In this document: in pieces, positions 10,479 to 22,191 of the stretch
How positions within the stretch are numbered: position 1 is the first letter of the stretch
Layout of the letters: the number at the start of each line of letters is the position of its first letter
NCBI RefSeq assembly: GCF_004115215.2
Contig: NC_041744.1
Location: 1-64,000 of the forward strand
Source: Ornithorhynchus anatinus
Lineage: Eukaryota > Chordata > Mammalia > Monotremata > Ornithorhynchidae
Reading direction: 5' to 3'
Length of the DNA: 64,000 nucleotides
Program-made: the position numbers and the translations under genes
Notes under the pieces: model-generated
What the model was told of the DNA's origin: nothing
Databases searched by the model: none
What the model saw: the letters and a program-made list of their open reading frames with translations, nothing else

Positions 10479-11454
10479 TGTCTTAAATTTTCAGATGGAA
10501 TCGGAGGTGGTTTCTGGCGGAGCGATCTGGGGAAATGAGAGAATGGGACAGGGGCAGAGGACAGAGAAAGAAAAGGACAGAGAATGAAACGATGAGACAG
10601 TGAGAGATGACATTAAACAGAGAGTTAATTTGATAGGGATTGGATCAGAATGTCTGCAGGTCTGTCCCTCACAGATGTGACAGTGGCTTTAAAGAATAAG
10701 AATAGGTATTGAGAAATTTTGCCCATTTCATATCAGTCCTGCCTTACCACCAACATTGACTCCTACATTGATGGGCTGGGAAACAGTAAAGATGGCCTCA
10801 AAAATGAAGGTGACATTCGGATAGCATCTTTGTTGATTGCTCCTGGTTCAGTGCTCCAGGTGTGGACCTGGTGTGAGGATAACGACCACAGTTCTCATTC
10901 ACATTTCTCCAAGTCCTGCTCGACAGGATTGGGTTAGTGTTGGACTTTCCTGGAACAGATGAGTAGGAAAAATATTGTTTCCTTGCCAAATAAAAATTGA
11001 GGAAAATGACCCACTTGTCTTATGCAGATTTGGGGCCATTAATGCTCTGTTCCCCAAGCAATAAGTCATGTGGTCAGAGCTTCCAATGCAACAATCCCAA
11101 CAGCACTTTCCACACCTCATTTTTCCATGAAAAATGTCTACTTCCCTTCTAGACAGTCCCATCAACCATTCACCTCCTCACCCCTCCAATCTGCTCACTG
11201 TCACACTTCAGTGTTGCATCCTGACAGAGTGGCTGTTGAAAAGTCAAATTAATCCTGCATGGATATTATTAATTATCAGTATTCACAAAGTCTTGCATAC
11301 TAACAGAATTTGCAGCAGAGACCATTTGGTCACCAACGTAGAAACTGGGACAGAAACAGACGTATCTTGATGTTTAAGCTCTATTGTTCAGCCTGCTAAG
11401 AAATCCAGTTGCCCCACTGTCTGGGATCTTCCTTGTGAGGAGTTGACATGACTG
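10479..11454. other. 5' flank of V1R copy 1
   Basis: Carries a pyrimidine tract plus AG on the minus strand just upstream of the V1R start (about 10525-10545), then A/G-rich and unique-looking sequence. No other gene seen. Confidence 0.5.
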
Positions 11455-11610
11455 GTCAGTCAGTCAGTAATATTTAGTGAGCATTTACTAAGAGCAAAGC
11501 ACTGTACTGAGAACTTGAGAGAGTACAAAATAACAACTTAAGAGACACATTTTTGGCCCACAATGAGCGGACAGTCTAGAGGGGGAAACAGATCCCAGTA
11601 TCATATAATT
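11455..11610 (-). mobile_element. L2 LINE 3' end fragment
   Basis: Reverse L2 end: 'cagtcagtcagtaatattta', 'gagcatttactaagagcaaa' and 'gcggacagtctagaggggga'. Confidence 0.8.
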
Positions 11611-11754
11611 CTATATATAAGTAAATATAGCTTATTTATTTATATTACTGTCTGTCACAGGAAAGCAGTTAGCCTCCCAGTTCTTGGAGGAGCCATGAAT
11701 TGTTTCTGCCCTTGCAGGGGGACTCAGGAACGAGAGGCAAAGAGGAGATTTATT

Positions 11755-11935
11755 TATTTATTTATATATTTATTCATTCATTCATTCATTCATTCATTCA
11801 ATCATATTTATTAAGCACTTACTCTGGGGAAAGCACTGTATTATGTACTTGGGAGAGTGAAATATAACAATAAACAGACACATTCCTTGCTCACAACGAG
11901 TTTACAGTCTAGATGGGAAGACAAGCATTAATATG
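11755..11935 (-). mobile_element. L2 LINE 3' end with (ATTC)n tail
   Basis: Begins with ATTT/ATTC tandem repeats (about 11755-11800), which are the L2 tail in reverse, followed by the reverse L2 3' end up to 'gtttacagtctagatgggaa'. It abuts the nearly complete plus-strand L2. Confidence 0.82.
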
Positions 11936-11937
11936 GC

Positions 11938-14900
11938 CTCTCTGGCCGCACCATGTCCCCCCTGCCCCCTTCCTCCCTCCCGCCCCTTCCTATCCTCCCC
12001 TTCCCCTTCCCCTCTCTCTCTCAGCTCTTTCCCGCTCTCTCCTCTGCCTCCTCCCCCCTCCCCTCCCCCACCCTAGAACCCCACTTTACCAGCACTACCC
12101 GTCTTCCCCCTCCCCCTACTCTCCCCCCCACCAAACCACTTCCTCACTCCCTCCCCCCTTCTCTCTTCCCCACCCACGCCCCATCCCAGTCCTCCTGTCC
12201 CACCGCTACCCCTCATCCCCCTCTCCCCGTCCAGGGCCCCGCCACCTCCTTCCCATCCAAACCCTCCCCTCCCGCCGCCCTTTCCCCCCTTCCCCGCTGG
12301 CACCCACAGCTACTTTCAAGTGTGGCCTCTGGAATCACCGCTCTATTCCAGGTAAGCTACCTTTCGTCCATGACCTTTTCCTCTCCCGCTCTCTCCTCCT
12401 CCTCGCCCTTTCAGAAACGTGGCTCACTCCCGAAGACACGGTTTCCGCCGCTGCTTTCTCCAGCGGAGGCCTCTCCTTCTCCCACTCCCCCAGACTGACC
12501 GGTAAGGTGAGGAGGCGTCGGCTTCCTCCTCTCACCCCGTTGCGTCTTCCGCACTATCCCTCCTCCCCCCTCCCTCTCCTTCCCCTCCTTCGAAGCCCAT
12601 ATCATTCGCCTCTACCACCCCCTCCAGATATTTGTTGCTGTCATCTACCTCCCTCCTGGTCCGACCTCCGACTTCTTCAACCACCTAGACCCCTTCCTCA
12701 CCTTCCTTATCTCTGCCCACTCTGATCCTCGGAGACTTCAACTACCACATGGATGTACCCGATGACTCCTCTGCCGCCCGGCTGCTATCCCTCCTCGACT
12801 CTGCCGACCTCCTGCTCCACCATACCGCGCCCACTCGGTCACACCCTCGATCTCGTCATCTCCTACCGCTGCACTATCTCCTCCCTCACCAACTCTGAAA
12901 TCCCTCTCTCTGACCATAACCTTCTCACCTGCCTCATCTCTCACACTCCCTTCCCCTGCAAATCTTTGCTACTCCCCCACAGACACATCCGCTCTCTGGA
13001 TCTCATCCGTCTTTCCAAAAGCATCTCTCCCCACCTTGCCGCCCTGTCCTCACTTCCCACTCTCGATGATCCGGTCTCCGCTTTCAACTCCACCCTCTCT
13101 ACTCATCTCTACTCTCTCGCCCCCCTTTCCCCCCGCTGCTCTCGCTCCACTAACCCACAGCCCTGGATCACCTCCTCTGTTCGCCTCCTACACTCCTATG
13201 CTCGATCTGCTGAGAGTTGCTGGCGAAAGTCCAAGTAACAAGCCGAACTTACACACTTCAAATTTATCCTTTCCTGCCTTAACTCTGCCCTCTCCTCCTC
13301 CAGACAAAACTTCTTCTCCTCCCTCATCGACACCCAAGCCCGTCATCCCCGCCAATTGTTCCAGACCTTTAACTCTCTCCTTAGGCCCCCTGTTTCTCCC
13401 CCTCCCCCATCTCTCACCCCCAATGATCTGGCCACCTATTTCATCACAAAAATCAACACAATCAGGTCTGAGCACCCCTAAGTCACCCCTCTGCCTCTCC
13501 CCTCCCCCACACCAACCCTCTCCCCTACTTTTGCATCCTTCCCTGCAGTATCCTCAGAGGAGATCTCCCTCCTCGCAAGTGCCACCCCTCCACCTGCGCC
13601 TCGGGCCCCATTCCCTCTCACCTTATTAAAACCATTGCCCCTGCCCTCCTCCCTGCCTTAACTTCTATTTTTAACCACTCAATCTCCAATGGCTCCTTCC
13701 CCTCTGCCTTCAAACATGCCCACATCTTCCCCATCCTAAAAAAAACCCGCTCTCGACCCCACTTCCCCTTCCAGTTATCGCCCTATCTCCCTACTACCCT
13801 TCCTTTCCAAAATCCTAGAATGAGCCATCTACAATCGCTGCTTAGAATTCCTTAACTCCCATTCTCTCCTGGACCCCCTCCAATCGGGCTTCCGTCCCCT
13901 CCACTCTACCGAGACGGCTCTCTCTAAGGTAACCCATGACCTCCTTCTTGCCAAATCCAATGGCTCCTACTCCATTCTAATCCTCCTTGATCTCTCTGTT
14001 GCCTTGGACATTGTCGACCATCCCCTCCTCCTCCACACCTTATCTCACCTTGGCTTCACGGACTCCGTCCTCTCCTGGTTCTCCTCTTATCTCTCTGGAC
14101 GGTCATTCTCGGTCTCCTTCGCAGGCGCCTCCTCCCCCTCCCATCCTTTAACTGTTGGAGTTCCTCAAGGGTCAGTTCTTGGCCCTCTTCTGTTCTCCAA
14201 TTACACTCACTCCCTCGGTGAACTCATTCGCTCTCACGGCTTCGACTACCATCTCTACGCAGATGTCACGCAGATCTACATCTCCGCCCCTGTCCTCTCC
14301 CCCTCCCTTCGGGCTTGCATCTCCTCCTGCCTCCAGGATGTCTCCACCTGGATGTCGGCCCGCCACTTAAAACTCAACATGAGCAAGACTGAGCTCCTCA
14401 TCTTCCCTCCCAAACCCGGTCCTCTCCCAGACTTCCCTATCACGGTGGATGGTACGACCATCCTTCCCGTCTCTCAGGCCCGCAACCTCGGTGACATCTT
14501 TGACTGGTCTCTCTCGTTCACCCCAGACATCCGATCCGTTACCAAGACCTGCCGATTTCACCTTTACAATATCGCCAAGATCCGCACTTTCCCCTCAATC
14601 CAAACGGCTACCTTACTGCTAAGGGCTCTCGTTATATCCCGGGTAGACTACTGTGTCAGCCTTCTCTCTGATCTCCCTTCCTCCTCTCTCGCCCCACTCC
14701 AGTCTATTCTTCACTCCGTTGCCCGGCTCATCTTCCTGCAGAAATGATCTGGGCATGTCACTCCCCTTCTTAAACACCTCCGGTTGCCTATCAATCTCCG
14801 CTCCAAACAAAAACTCCTCACTCTAGGCTTCAAGGCTCTACATCACCTTGCCCCTTCCTACCTCTCCTCCCTTCTTTCTACTGCCCACCCCGCACGCTCC

Positions 14901-15487
14901 GCTCCTCTGCCGCCCACCTCCTCACCGTCCCTCGGTCTCGCCTATCCCGCCGTCGACCGCTGGGCTACGTCCTCCCGCGGTCCTGGAACGCCCTCCCTCC
15001 TCACCTCCGCCAAACTGATTCTCTTCCCCTCTTCAAAACCCTACTTAAAACTCACCTCCTCCAAGAGGCCTTCCCAGACTGAGCTCCCCTTCTCCCTCTA
15101 CTCCTTCTACCACCCCCCCTTCACCTCTCCGCAGCTTAACCCTCTTTTCCCCCCATTTCCCTCTGCTCCTCCCCCTCTCCCTTGTCATCCCCTCAGCACT
15201 GTACTCGTCTGCTGAACTGTATATATTTTCATTACCCTATTTATTTTGTTAATTTTGTTAATGAAATGTACATCGCCTTGATTCTATTTAGTTGCCATTG
15301 TTTTTACGAGATATTCTTCCCCTTGACTCTATTTATTGCCATTGTTCTTGTCTGTCTGTCTCCCCCCCCAATTAGACTGTAAACCCGTCAAACGGCAGGA
15401 ACTGCCTCTATCTTTTGCCGACTTGTTCATTCCAAGCGCTTAGTACAGTGCTCTGCACATAGTAAGCGCTCAATAAATACTATTGAA
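11938..15487 (+). mobile_element. Nearly complete L2 LINE (ORF2 decayed)
   Basis: An L2-clade non-LTR retrotransposon. In order: a Pro/Ser-rich leader (from the ATG at 11953); an AP-type endonuclease domain starting near 12310 ('KCGLWNHRSIPGK', 'LSETWLTPEDT', 'LILGDFNYHMD' near 12725); a linker; the reverse transcriptase ('[15 protein letters not shown]', '[15 protein letters not shown]', active-site box at 14256-14267); the C-terminal domain; and the L2 3' UTR ending 'gctcaataaatactattgaa' at ~15487. ORF2 has at least five frameshifts or stops. The catalytic box reads YADV, so the second catalytic Asp is lost. It differs modestly from the 56 kb copy and is therefore fairly young, but it is dead. 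Confidence 0.93.
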
Positions 15488-15500
15488 TAAATAATATAAA

Positions 15501-15520
15501 GAAAGAAAGAAAGAAAGAAA
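15501..15520. repeat. (GAAA)n microsatellite
   Basis: Five GAAA units directly following the L2 tail. Confidence 0.85.
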
Positions 15521-16160
15521 TTACGGATCTGTACATTAGTGCTCTGGGGCTGGGAGGTGGGGTGAATGAAGGGAGCAAGTCAGGGTGATGCATAAGAGAG
15601 TGGAAGAAGAGGAGATAGGATAGGGTACAGTTATGCAAGGTTCAGGACTGAGGTAAGAGGAAAAATGGGCTTATTATTTATTCATTATTATGGGCTTTAT
15701 TAATCTTGATTTATTATTATTTCAGGTTTCATTTCATGCTTAGTTATTTTATCTGATTTATGTACTGTTTTTATTTCATTTACTTACTTGTTACAGGTTA
15801 ATTTATTACTGTCACCTACTTTGGGCAATACCAAATCTCCTCAACCTTCCGCTCTGGCAAACTACTATGAATCACGGGACCTGGGTCTAAGCCCGAGTCA
15901 CAGTCACAGCTCTCCCAACCTGAGGGAACCCCTAGTTCCTCCTCTCCGGGGGTTGGGACGTCTCTCTACAGTCTGTCATGGCCCCCATCCATGCACTGTG
16001 TCTTGGGGGACATGAAGGATGAAATAGAGACCAAAGCAGCTGACACTGTGTCAGAGAGGGCTCAGTCCTTCCAGGCCAGCCCTATCCCAGACGCAGGCTG
16101 GGAGTTTAGTTCTACAGGAAAGACCCTTCACTCCCTGCATGGCCCCACTGGCATTGAACT
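15521..16160. other. No recognised gene
   Basis: AT-rich first third (ATT/TTA runs), then unique-looking sequence. No domain-bearing frame was found. Confidence 0.4.
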
Positions 16161-17050
16161 CTGAGAGAAAGGCATAGACGTGGCTTAAGACAATGTCAGG
16201 CTGATTCAGAAATGAGAAAAGGGAACAGGATTGAATGAACGAAATAGGAGAGAAATGGATGGAGAAAAGGAATGGGAGGGGCAGAGAGACCAAGGGAATG
16301 GAAGGCAAGAAGGGACATAAGAAGAGGAAGTTGATACAGACCAGAAGAACAGAGCAGTTACCTTTGCTGATCTCTTCCTTGCTTCTTGCAAATTCAAAGT
16401 GGCCTCCGGGGCTGAAGCAGGGGATGCTGAATCTTGCTGTCCCTGTCCACCAGCTCTTATTCGAAACACTCCAGTCCAAGCTCTAGAATCAATCTTAAAA
16501 CCCAAGTGCCCGAGAGTGACACTTGCACGCTACTTGCCAGACTCCATCATTCTTGTTGGCTGACGGCAGCTTTTGGGCAGTCAGACTCTGGCACGACAAG
16601 GCTGTGGCAGCATTTATCAGCCACTTCCCTCAAATTTCCCCTCACTCAGGGAGTGATTAGAGTGTGTGTTTCTGTGAATAAGTGACTCACTGAGCACTAA
16701 TTTGCTCTGACACTCGGCTGGGGACATCTCTGGAAATGCCAGACTCCACTCCCTGCTGCCCACCAATCTGAGACAAGATGAGCCCAGATCTCTCCCCACA
16801 ATTATCTGCTGCTAATTGACCATCAGAGATGTCCATGGAGAGACACGGCAGTATCAGAGGTGTATTCTGCAACTCCACGGACAACCCAGCTCCATCCAAC
16901 AGCCCAGCTCTGACAGAAACCATACTTGTGTATCTAGTGCAAATCTGGCTCTTTCGCCCCCATCCCCTTTCCCATCTGTGTTCCAAACACTCATTAGTCT
17001 GGGTAATCTATCATCCTCTCTACTCCACCCACAACAGAATAAAGAGGGAG
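16161..17050. other. Duplicated flank block D, copy 2
   Basis: Shares the ordered landmarks of the D block ('gtggcagcatttatcagcca', 'gagtgattagagtgtgtgtt', 'agcccagatctctccccaca', 'cagagatgtccatggagaga') with 2.9-3.3, 36.5-36.8 and 48.5-49.2 kb. Open frames here are not conserved between the copies. Confidence 0.65.
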
Positions 17051-17171
17051 AAGCAGACAGAAAAAAATTGGGGATATAAAGTGGGAAGATTAGAGATTAC
17101 TCGGGGAAAGTTTCCCTAGGAAATTCTATTTCAGAAGTGCCTTGACAATGGAGAGAGCAGTGGACTTCTGA

Positions 17172-17690
17172 ATAATAATAATCGTATTTTTAAAGTGCTT
17201 ATTACAGGCTAAGCACTCTTCTAAGCACTGGGGTAGATACAAGGTAATCAGGTTGTCCTATATGGGGTTCACAGCCTTAATCCCCATTTTACAGATGAGG
17301 TAACTGAGGCACAGAAATGTTAAGTGACTTGCCCAAAGTCATATAACTGGTAAGTGGCCGAGCTGGGATTGAAGCAGCATGGCTTAGTGGAAAGAGGACG
17401 GGCTTGGGAATCAGAGGTTGTGGGTTCTAATCCCGCTTCCATCACTTGTCTACTATGTGACTTTGGGCAATTCACTTCACTTCTCTGTGCCTAAGTTACC
17501 TCATCTGTAAAATGGGGACTAAGACTGTGACCTCCACATGGGACAACATGATAACCTTGTATTCATTCCAGTGCTTAGAACAGTGCATGGTATATAGTAA
17601 ATGCTTAACAAGTACCATTCTTATTATATTATTAGAACCCTCGACCTCTGACTCCCGAGCCCATGCTCTTTCCACTAAGCTCCGAAGAGG
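17172..17690 (-). mobile_element. SINE (reverse) interrupted by another SINE
   Basis: Minus-strand SINE: tail and core at 17172-17371 (starts 'aataataataatcgtatttt', ends 'ggccgagctgggatt'), with its 5' part at 17634-17690 ('cctcgacctctgactcccga'). The halves join cleanly at the expected SINE position once the inner SINE is removed. Confidence 0.88.
17372..17633 (+). mobile_element. SINE inserted into the reverse SINE
   Basis: Plus-strand SINE starting 'gaagcagcatggcttagtgg' and ending in an ATT-rich tail at the point where the host SINE resumes. Confidence 0.9.
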
Positions 17691-18477
17691 AAAGGAGCTC
17701 TAGGTGAGAGAGAGGCCATGAACAAGATGTTGGTGGCAGGAGGGATGAGAAAAAGCCATGGTTACTAGGATAGCTTGAGAGAAAAACTGCAAGATAGGGT
17801 GCAGTGGGAGAAGAGAGTGGATTGGCAAGAGGGGGAAAATTGATGAAGTGATTTAAAGACACTGATTCGGCTTTACTGTGGCGAGGAATGGGCAACCACT
17901 GGAAGTTTTTTTCTTCTCAAGATGGCAAGATCTCAGAATTTTAGGAGGGAATTCTCTTAATCCAGTAACGACCACAATATTACCAATCCCCGGCAGAACC
18001 TTGCCTTCTAGGGCTGCCACTGACCAGGTCAGCCTCCTATAGGTCCAAAGACAAATGCAGGAACCTTTAGAATATTTAGAAAGCTTGGGTAGTGGATAGT
18101 CCTCTTCCTTAGCTTAGACCTTAACCTTAGTTATCTTTGTTTGGCAATGTTACTTACAGTTATTCCTAATTCATCGCTATCCTTCTTCATCTCACTCTCT
18201 CTCCCTGTCTCTGAAGCCTGATGGAAAGAGCAGAGGACTTGTAAATGTGGAGAACCAGGACCTAGTCCTTTCTCTGCCACTTGCCTGCTGTGTGTCTTTG
18301 AGCAGGTCACTGTCTCTCTGGATTTTGGTTTCCTTAGCTGTAAAATGAGGTTGTGATACCTACCCTCTATCCCGCCTAGACCGTAGCACTTCTGTACCTA
18401 TCTCATACAAACTATTCCTCAAGAACGAACTCCTGTACCAAGCAACAATCTCTCTTATTGCTATCTGTAATTTACTT

Positions 18478-18720
18478 TATTGTTTGTCTATGTCCCCCGC
18501 TAGACTGCAAGCTCCTTGAGGTTATGGATCATGTCCTCTAACTCTTTGATACTCACTAGAATGCTTAATACAGTGTTCTACACACAGAAGGTGCTCAGAA
18601 AATGCTATTTATTAATTAGATTTTATGTCCCCTATGGGGCAGGGGTTGTGTCTGATCAATTATTTGTATCTCCGCCACGATTTAGTACAATAAATATTTA
18701 ATAAACACCAAAGCAAATTG
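18478..18720 (+). mobile_element. L2 3' end and SINE-tail relics in block E
   Basis: 'tagactgcaagctccttgag' to 'ggtgctcagaaaatgctatt' is an L2 3' end. 18628-18720 resembles an old SINE tail ending 'taataaacacc'. Confidence 0.6.
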
Positions 18721-19028
18721 AGCATCATCATAAATGAGGTCTTTTAAGAGCATATTTTCTAAGTTCTTGGCTCAGCACTCACTAGGTGATTCATAAATTT
18801 GCTTACTGTTACTTCAGATAAAATTCTGCATGGGTGTTGCTGGGACACAAGTAGAGGAGGAATGGGGAAATCATCCAAAACAAAATCTCCACTATGAATA
18901 ATTTTAATCATCAATGATGTTGAACATCATTACTAACAACATATCTCTTCCAGGAGTCTTTCAACAACCATATTCCTCTAAGGCAACCCTGTGCTTTGAG
19001 GCCTGAGTCCCTTAAGCACTTTGATATT

Positions 19029-19057
19029 CTGATAAACTTTGTTCAGATATATATATG

Positions 19058-19092
<35 letters not shown>

Positions 19093-19130
19093 ATGTTTAT
19101 CAGATATATAAATATATATATATATTTAAG
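19029..19130. repeat. AT-dinucleotide tract inside an inverted repeat
   Basis: CTGATAAAC (19029-19037) and its exact reverse complement GTTTATCAG (19095-19103) flank a self-complementary (TA)n run; TA repeats continue to ~19130. The segment could fold into a long hairpin or cruciform. Confidence 0.85.
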
Positions 19131-19374
19131 GAGTTTAAGAAATTTAGAGGATTTAGATAGATAGAAGATAGAGCCATATACGTCTAGCTCTAGATAGATA
19201 CATCATTAAACTCTGTCATTTCCCCAGTGTCTGCCTTCCCTTTGGACTTTGTGAATAGAGATTGTGTCTACCAACTCCAGGGTTGCATACTCAAACCCAG
19301 AATAGAGTTGAGATGGGAGATCCCAAATCTCATGGTGATTATGATCTAATACTTTTATTTCCATTCTTTTCGCC

Positions 19375-19485
19375 CCGTTAGAATGTAAGGTCACTGTGGG
19401 CAGGTAATGTGTCAGTTTGTTATCTATAATTTCCAAGCATCTAGCACAGGGCAGTACACTGAATGCTCAATAAATGTTACTGTCA
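19375..19485 (+). mobile_element. L2 LINE 3' end relic
   Basis: 'tagaatgtaaggtcactgtg' to 'gaatgctcaataaatgttac'. Paralogous relics occur in the other E blocks. Confidence 0.65.
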
Positions 19486-19807
19486 CGTCTATTTCTATTA
19501 CTACTACAACTGCTTCGACAAGAAATGTTACTTATAATAAGTAATGATAAGAAAAAGTGGTAAGGTTGTACTTTGGATTGAAGCTATTACCATTGGTGAT
19601 GGTGAGATTGAATTCATAATTGAATTATTGAGAGAGAATTTCCTGCAGAGTTGCCCATTTTGCTCATGAAAATAGACATGTACAATTTCTGGCTCTTTGA
19701 CATTCTGATGAGCATTGGGTAAGACACCAGCATTAAAGTGTTATGCCCCTCTTCCAGGAGGACATGTGCTTGAATTTATGTTTGCATCAGTGGTGGTGGT
19801 TTGCATA

Positions 19808-20082
19808 GAGATACAGCGTAGCCCAGTGGATAGATCAAGAGCCTGGGAGTCTAAAGGAACTTAGTTCTAATCCCAGCTCCTCCAATGATCTACTGTGTGA
19901 CTTTGGGCAGGTCACTCAACTTCTCTGTGCCTTAAATGCCTCATCTATAAAATGGGGATTGAGACTGTGAGCATTATCAGAGCATGACCTGTGACCTGTG
20001 ACCAACCTAATTATCTTGTACCTACAACAGAGCTTAGGAAGATGCTGCACATATAATAAGTGCTTAACAAATACCATTAAAA
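19808..20082 (+). mobile_element. Diverged SINE
   Basis: Head 'agatacagcgtagcccagtg', core 'gactttgggcaggtcactca' and tail 'taagtgcttaacaaatacca'. Confidence 0.82.
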
Positions 20083-20522
20083 AGGTATTCACACTGCCCA
20101 GCCCAGTCCTCATAACCGACAAGATGCATCATGGGAATCCTGACAGACTCCGACAGACATGAATCTACCCCAGTGTTACAGACTGCTTCCCCTGTTCTGC
20201 ATTAACCCCCTTCCCCAAACCGATGACTCTCAGAATTATCAGGGAGTTTTGGTGTTCATGACCACGAGGAAACGTGGAAAAAGGTGCCAGACCCCAGGAA
20301 GTTTTGCTTCCATGAAACAAACACATACAGACATGGAAGCTAGCTTAGTGGAGATGGAGGTAGCTTGGAACCAGGCCTCCAGGTATATAGATGAATGAGA
20401 TTTACAGGACAGGATGTCTCTAACCCCTCCAGCCCACTTCCAATACCATCCTGTTCCCCAGATCCCTGGATCCCCTGCTTCCCATCAGGCATACACCATT
20501 TCCTAAGAACCTTAGAGGGATT
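20083..20522. other. 3' flank of V1R copy 2 (conserved with copies 3-5)
   Basis: The sequence from about 20160 to the V1R stop recurs before copies 3 (32190-32546), 4 (40930-41304) and 5 (52750-53122), with landmarks 'cagacatggaagc' and 'gtggagatggaggta'. It is probably the V1R 3' UTR and downstream DNA. Confidence 0.7.
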
Positions 20523-21436
20523 CCAGTTGGGAATATGAGAATCCCTTTTCCAGAACATTCTCAACCTCCTGTCGCTGAGAGAATCAACAGAACTGGACTG
20601 CTAGCTGAAAAAGTGAAGGACATAAAGTTGTTGCTTTTAAGAATGAGAGAAGAATTTATCCTCATATTTAATAAAAAACTCAGGGTGACTGTGTTCCGTC
20701 CATAGAGGATGGCTGTAGAGGGTGACCAGGGCAATGACTCTCTTTGCTGATCTGACCTCAGGTATTGCCTTGGGGGAGCATCCGAGCCCGTGGAGGTGTC
20801 GGACCTGCCGGTTGTGTCTGTGCAGGACAAACACCATGTAGCCACTGGCCGCACTCCTGAGTCCCAAGAAGAACATATCACGGAGGGAGAGGACCACTGT
20901 ATTGAACAAGTTTGTGCCTGCATGGATACTGATGGAGGAGCATATTTCAGGATGACAGAGTTCATGTTGGTGCTATTCCTGAGGCCCGTGATGAACATTG
21001 GTGCAGTCATGTCAAACAGCAGATTGAGGACGTAGGAGAAGAGGCAGGCGGGGAGGGTGCACTTGGGGAATTGGATTTTGACTGCTTCCCACTGGGAGGT
21101 GCCAGGGCTGAGGGTTACTGCCTGGAAGACACTAGGAGGCAGGTGGTGCATCTGCAAGACTCCGGGCCCCTCGATAAATGTATAAGATAATTTTACAACC
21201 AACATCATCCAGAAAATTATTCAACCCCCAAGCAGACAGGGTGTCAGGGATCCACCGGCTGAGAAGGGCCATGGTGTTGGCCAGGGCCAGATGGGCGACG
21301 ATCAGGTCTGGAGGATTCAGCTTGTGGGTGGTGGAGACCACGTGCATATAAACCAGGAGGAGGAACAAATTTCTGAGAACCCAAAGACAATCTGTAACAG
21401 AAATAGGATCCCATAGGGACGCTCACTGGCATCCAT
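20523..21436 (-). pseudogene. V1R vomeronasal receptor pseudogene, copy 2
   Basis: Single-exon V1R homologue, ATG at 21436 (MDASERPYGILFLLQIVFG). The reading frame is lost early: a base is missing in TM1 near 21385, another near 21151 in the 'LAICTT' region, a third just after it, and further indels occur in the second half. V1R motifs ('LAHLALANTMALLS', 'NNFLDDVGCKI', 'FVLHRHNRQVRHLHG') are spread over three frames. The normal stop is also lost: the codon at 20523-20525 is TGG where copy 3 has TGA. This is an unambiguous pseudogene. The flanks match copies 3-5, so it belongs to the same duplication series. The acceptor-like tract upstream of the ATG is retained. Confidence 0.93.
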
Positions 21437-21626
21437 TCTCTTCACTCTGCAGTATCAGAAGAGATCTCCAGTAGTACAACCTGTGGAATGAGAAAACTAG
21501 AGAGAGACAAGTACACATATTGAGAGACAGAGTGAGAGAGAGACCACTGTCAGAGGAAGAGACACTAAGACAAAGAGTCAGAGAGAGAGGAGAAGAGAAA
21601 GAGGGGCAGAAGGAACAACAGAAATC

Positions 21627-21775
21627 AATCAATCAGTGGTATTTACTGAGCACTCACTATGTGTAGACCACTGTTCTAAGCGCTTGGGAGAGTACAGTAC
21701 AACAGAATTAGGAGACACATTCCCTGTCCATAACCTTACTGATTAGAGGGGGAGAAAACTGATACAAGTAGACAA
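21627..21775 (-). mobile_element. L2 LINE 3' end fragment
   Basis: Reverse L2 end ('aatcagtggtatttactgag', 'agcgcttgggagagtacagt'). The paralogous copy in unit 4 is at 42420-42830. Confidence 0.8.
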
Positions 21776-22043
21776 TGTGGACCACAATCCTGCTACCTCT
21801 TGCATGCCAAGTGAGCACTCTATCACTTAAGCTAATTCCCCTCAGAGACTCGAGAGGCAGAGACACAGAAAAAGAGAGAGGCAGAATTGGTGAATTAGAA
21901 GGAGATGGAAAGGCAGTGAAACCGAGTCAGAAAGAGACAAAGGGAGTCAAAGATAGACAGAAAAGTGTTAAAGATAGATAAAAAGAGACAAGTCTGGGAG
22001 GGCGGAACAGATGGAGATGAAGAGTTAGAGAAGGACAAAAATT

Positions 22044-22188
22044 AATCCCACAGTGGATTCAATGAGCAGTTACTGTGTTCAGAGCACTGTAATACGTGTT
22101 TGGGAAGATATAAATAACAGTTGATAGACAGGCTCCCTGCCCACAATGAGCTAAAAGTCCACAGGGAAGACATACATTAATGCCTTAA
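22044..22188 (-). mobile_element. L2 LINE 3' end fragment
   Basis: 'gattcaatgagcagttactg' to 'tgagctaaaagtccacaggg'. Paralogous to 43095-43232. Confidence 0.75.
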
Positions 22189-22191
22189 TAT

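Larger units (their letters stand above)
17055..17935 (-). mobile_element. Old L2 fragment carrying nested SINEs
   Basis: Reverse L2 ORF2-end sequence at 17055-17170 resumes at 17692-17935 ('gggcaaccactggaagtttt'). The same L2 remnant is found in the paralogous positions at ~37.45-37.63 and ~49.61-49.95 kb, so it predates the duplications. Confidence 0.65.
17936..19804. other. Duplicated flank block E, copy in V1R unit 2
   Basis: Recurs in units 3, 4 and 5 (about 26.3-27.4, 38.4-40.9 and 50.3-52.7 kb). Shared landmarks are a 'gcctcctataggtccaaaga'-like piece, an old SINE (18215-18390), L2 3' ends, and the 'catcataaatgaggt' segment near 18727. No gene recognised. Confidence 0.65.

Noticed and set aside
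11913-12725. 270-codon Pro/Ser-rich plus-strand frame
   Set aside because: It is L2 leader and endonuclease sequence with a C-rich composition that keeps several frames open; not a host gene.
16051-16505. Minus-strand frames of 99-142 codons near 16.1-16.5 kb
   Set aside because: Signal-peptide-like hydrophobic runs come from GA-rich complement; no homologue recognised and not conserved in paralogous blocks.
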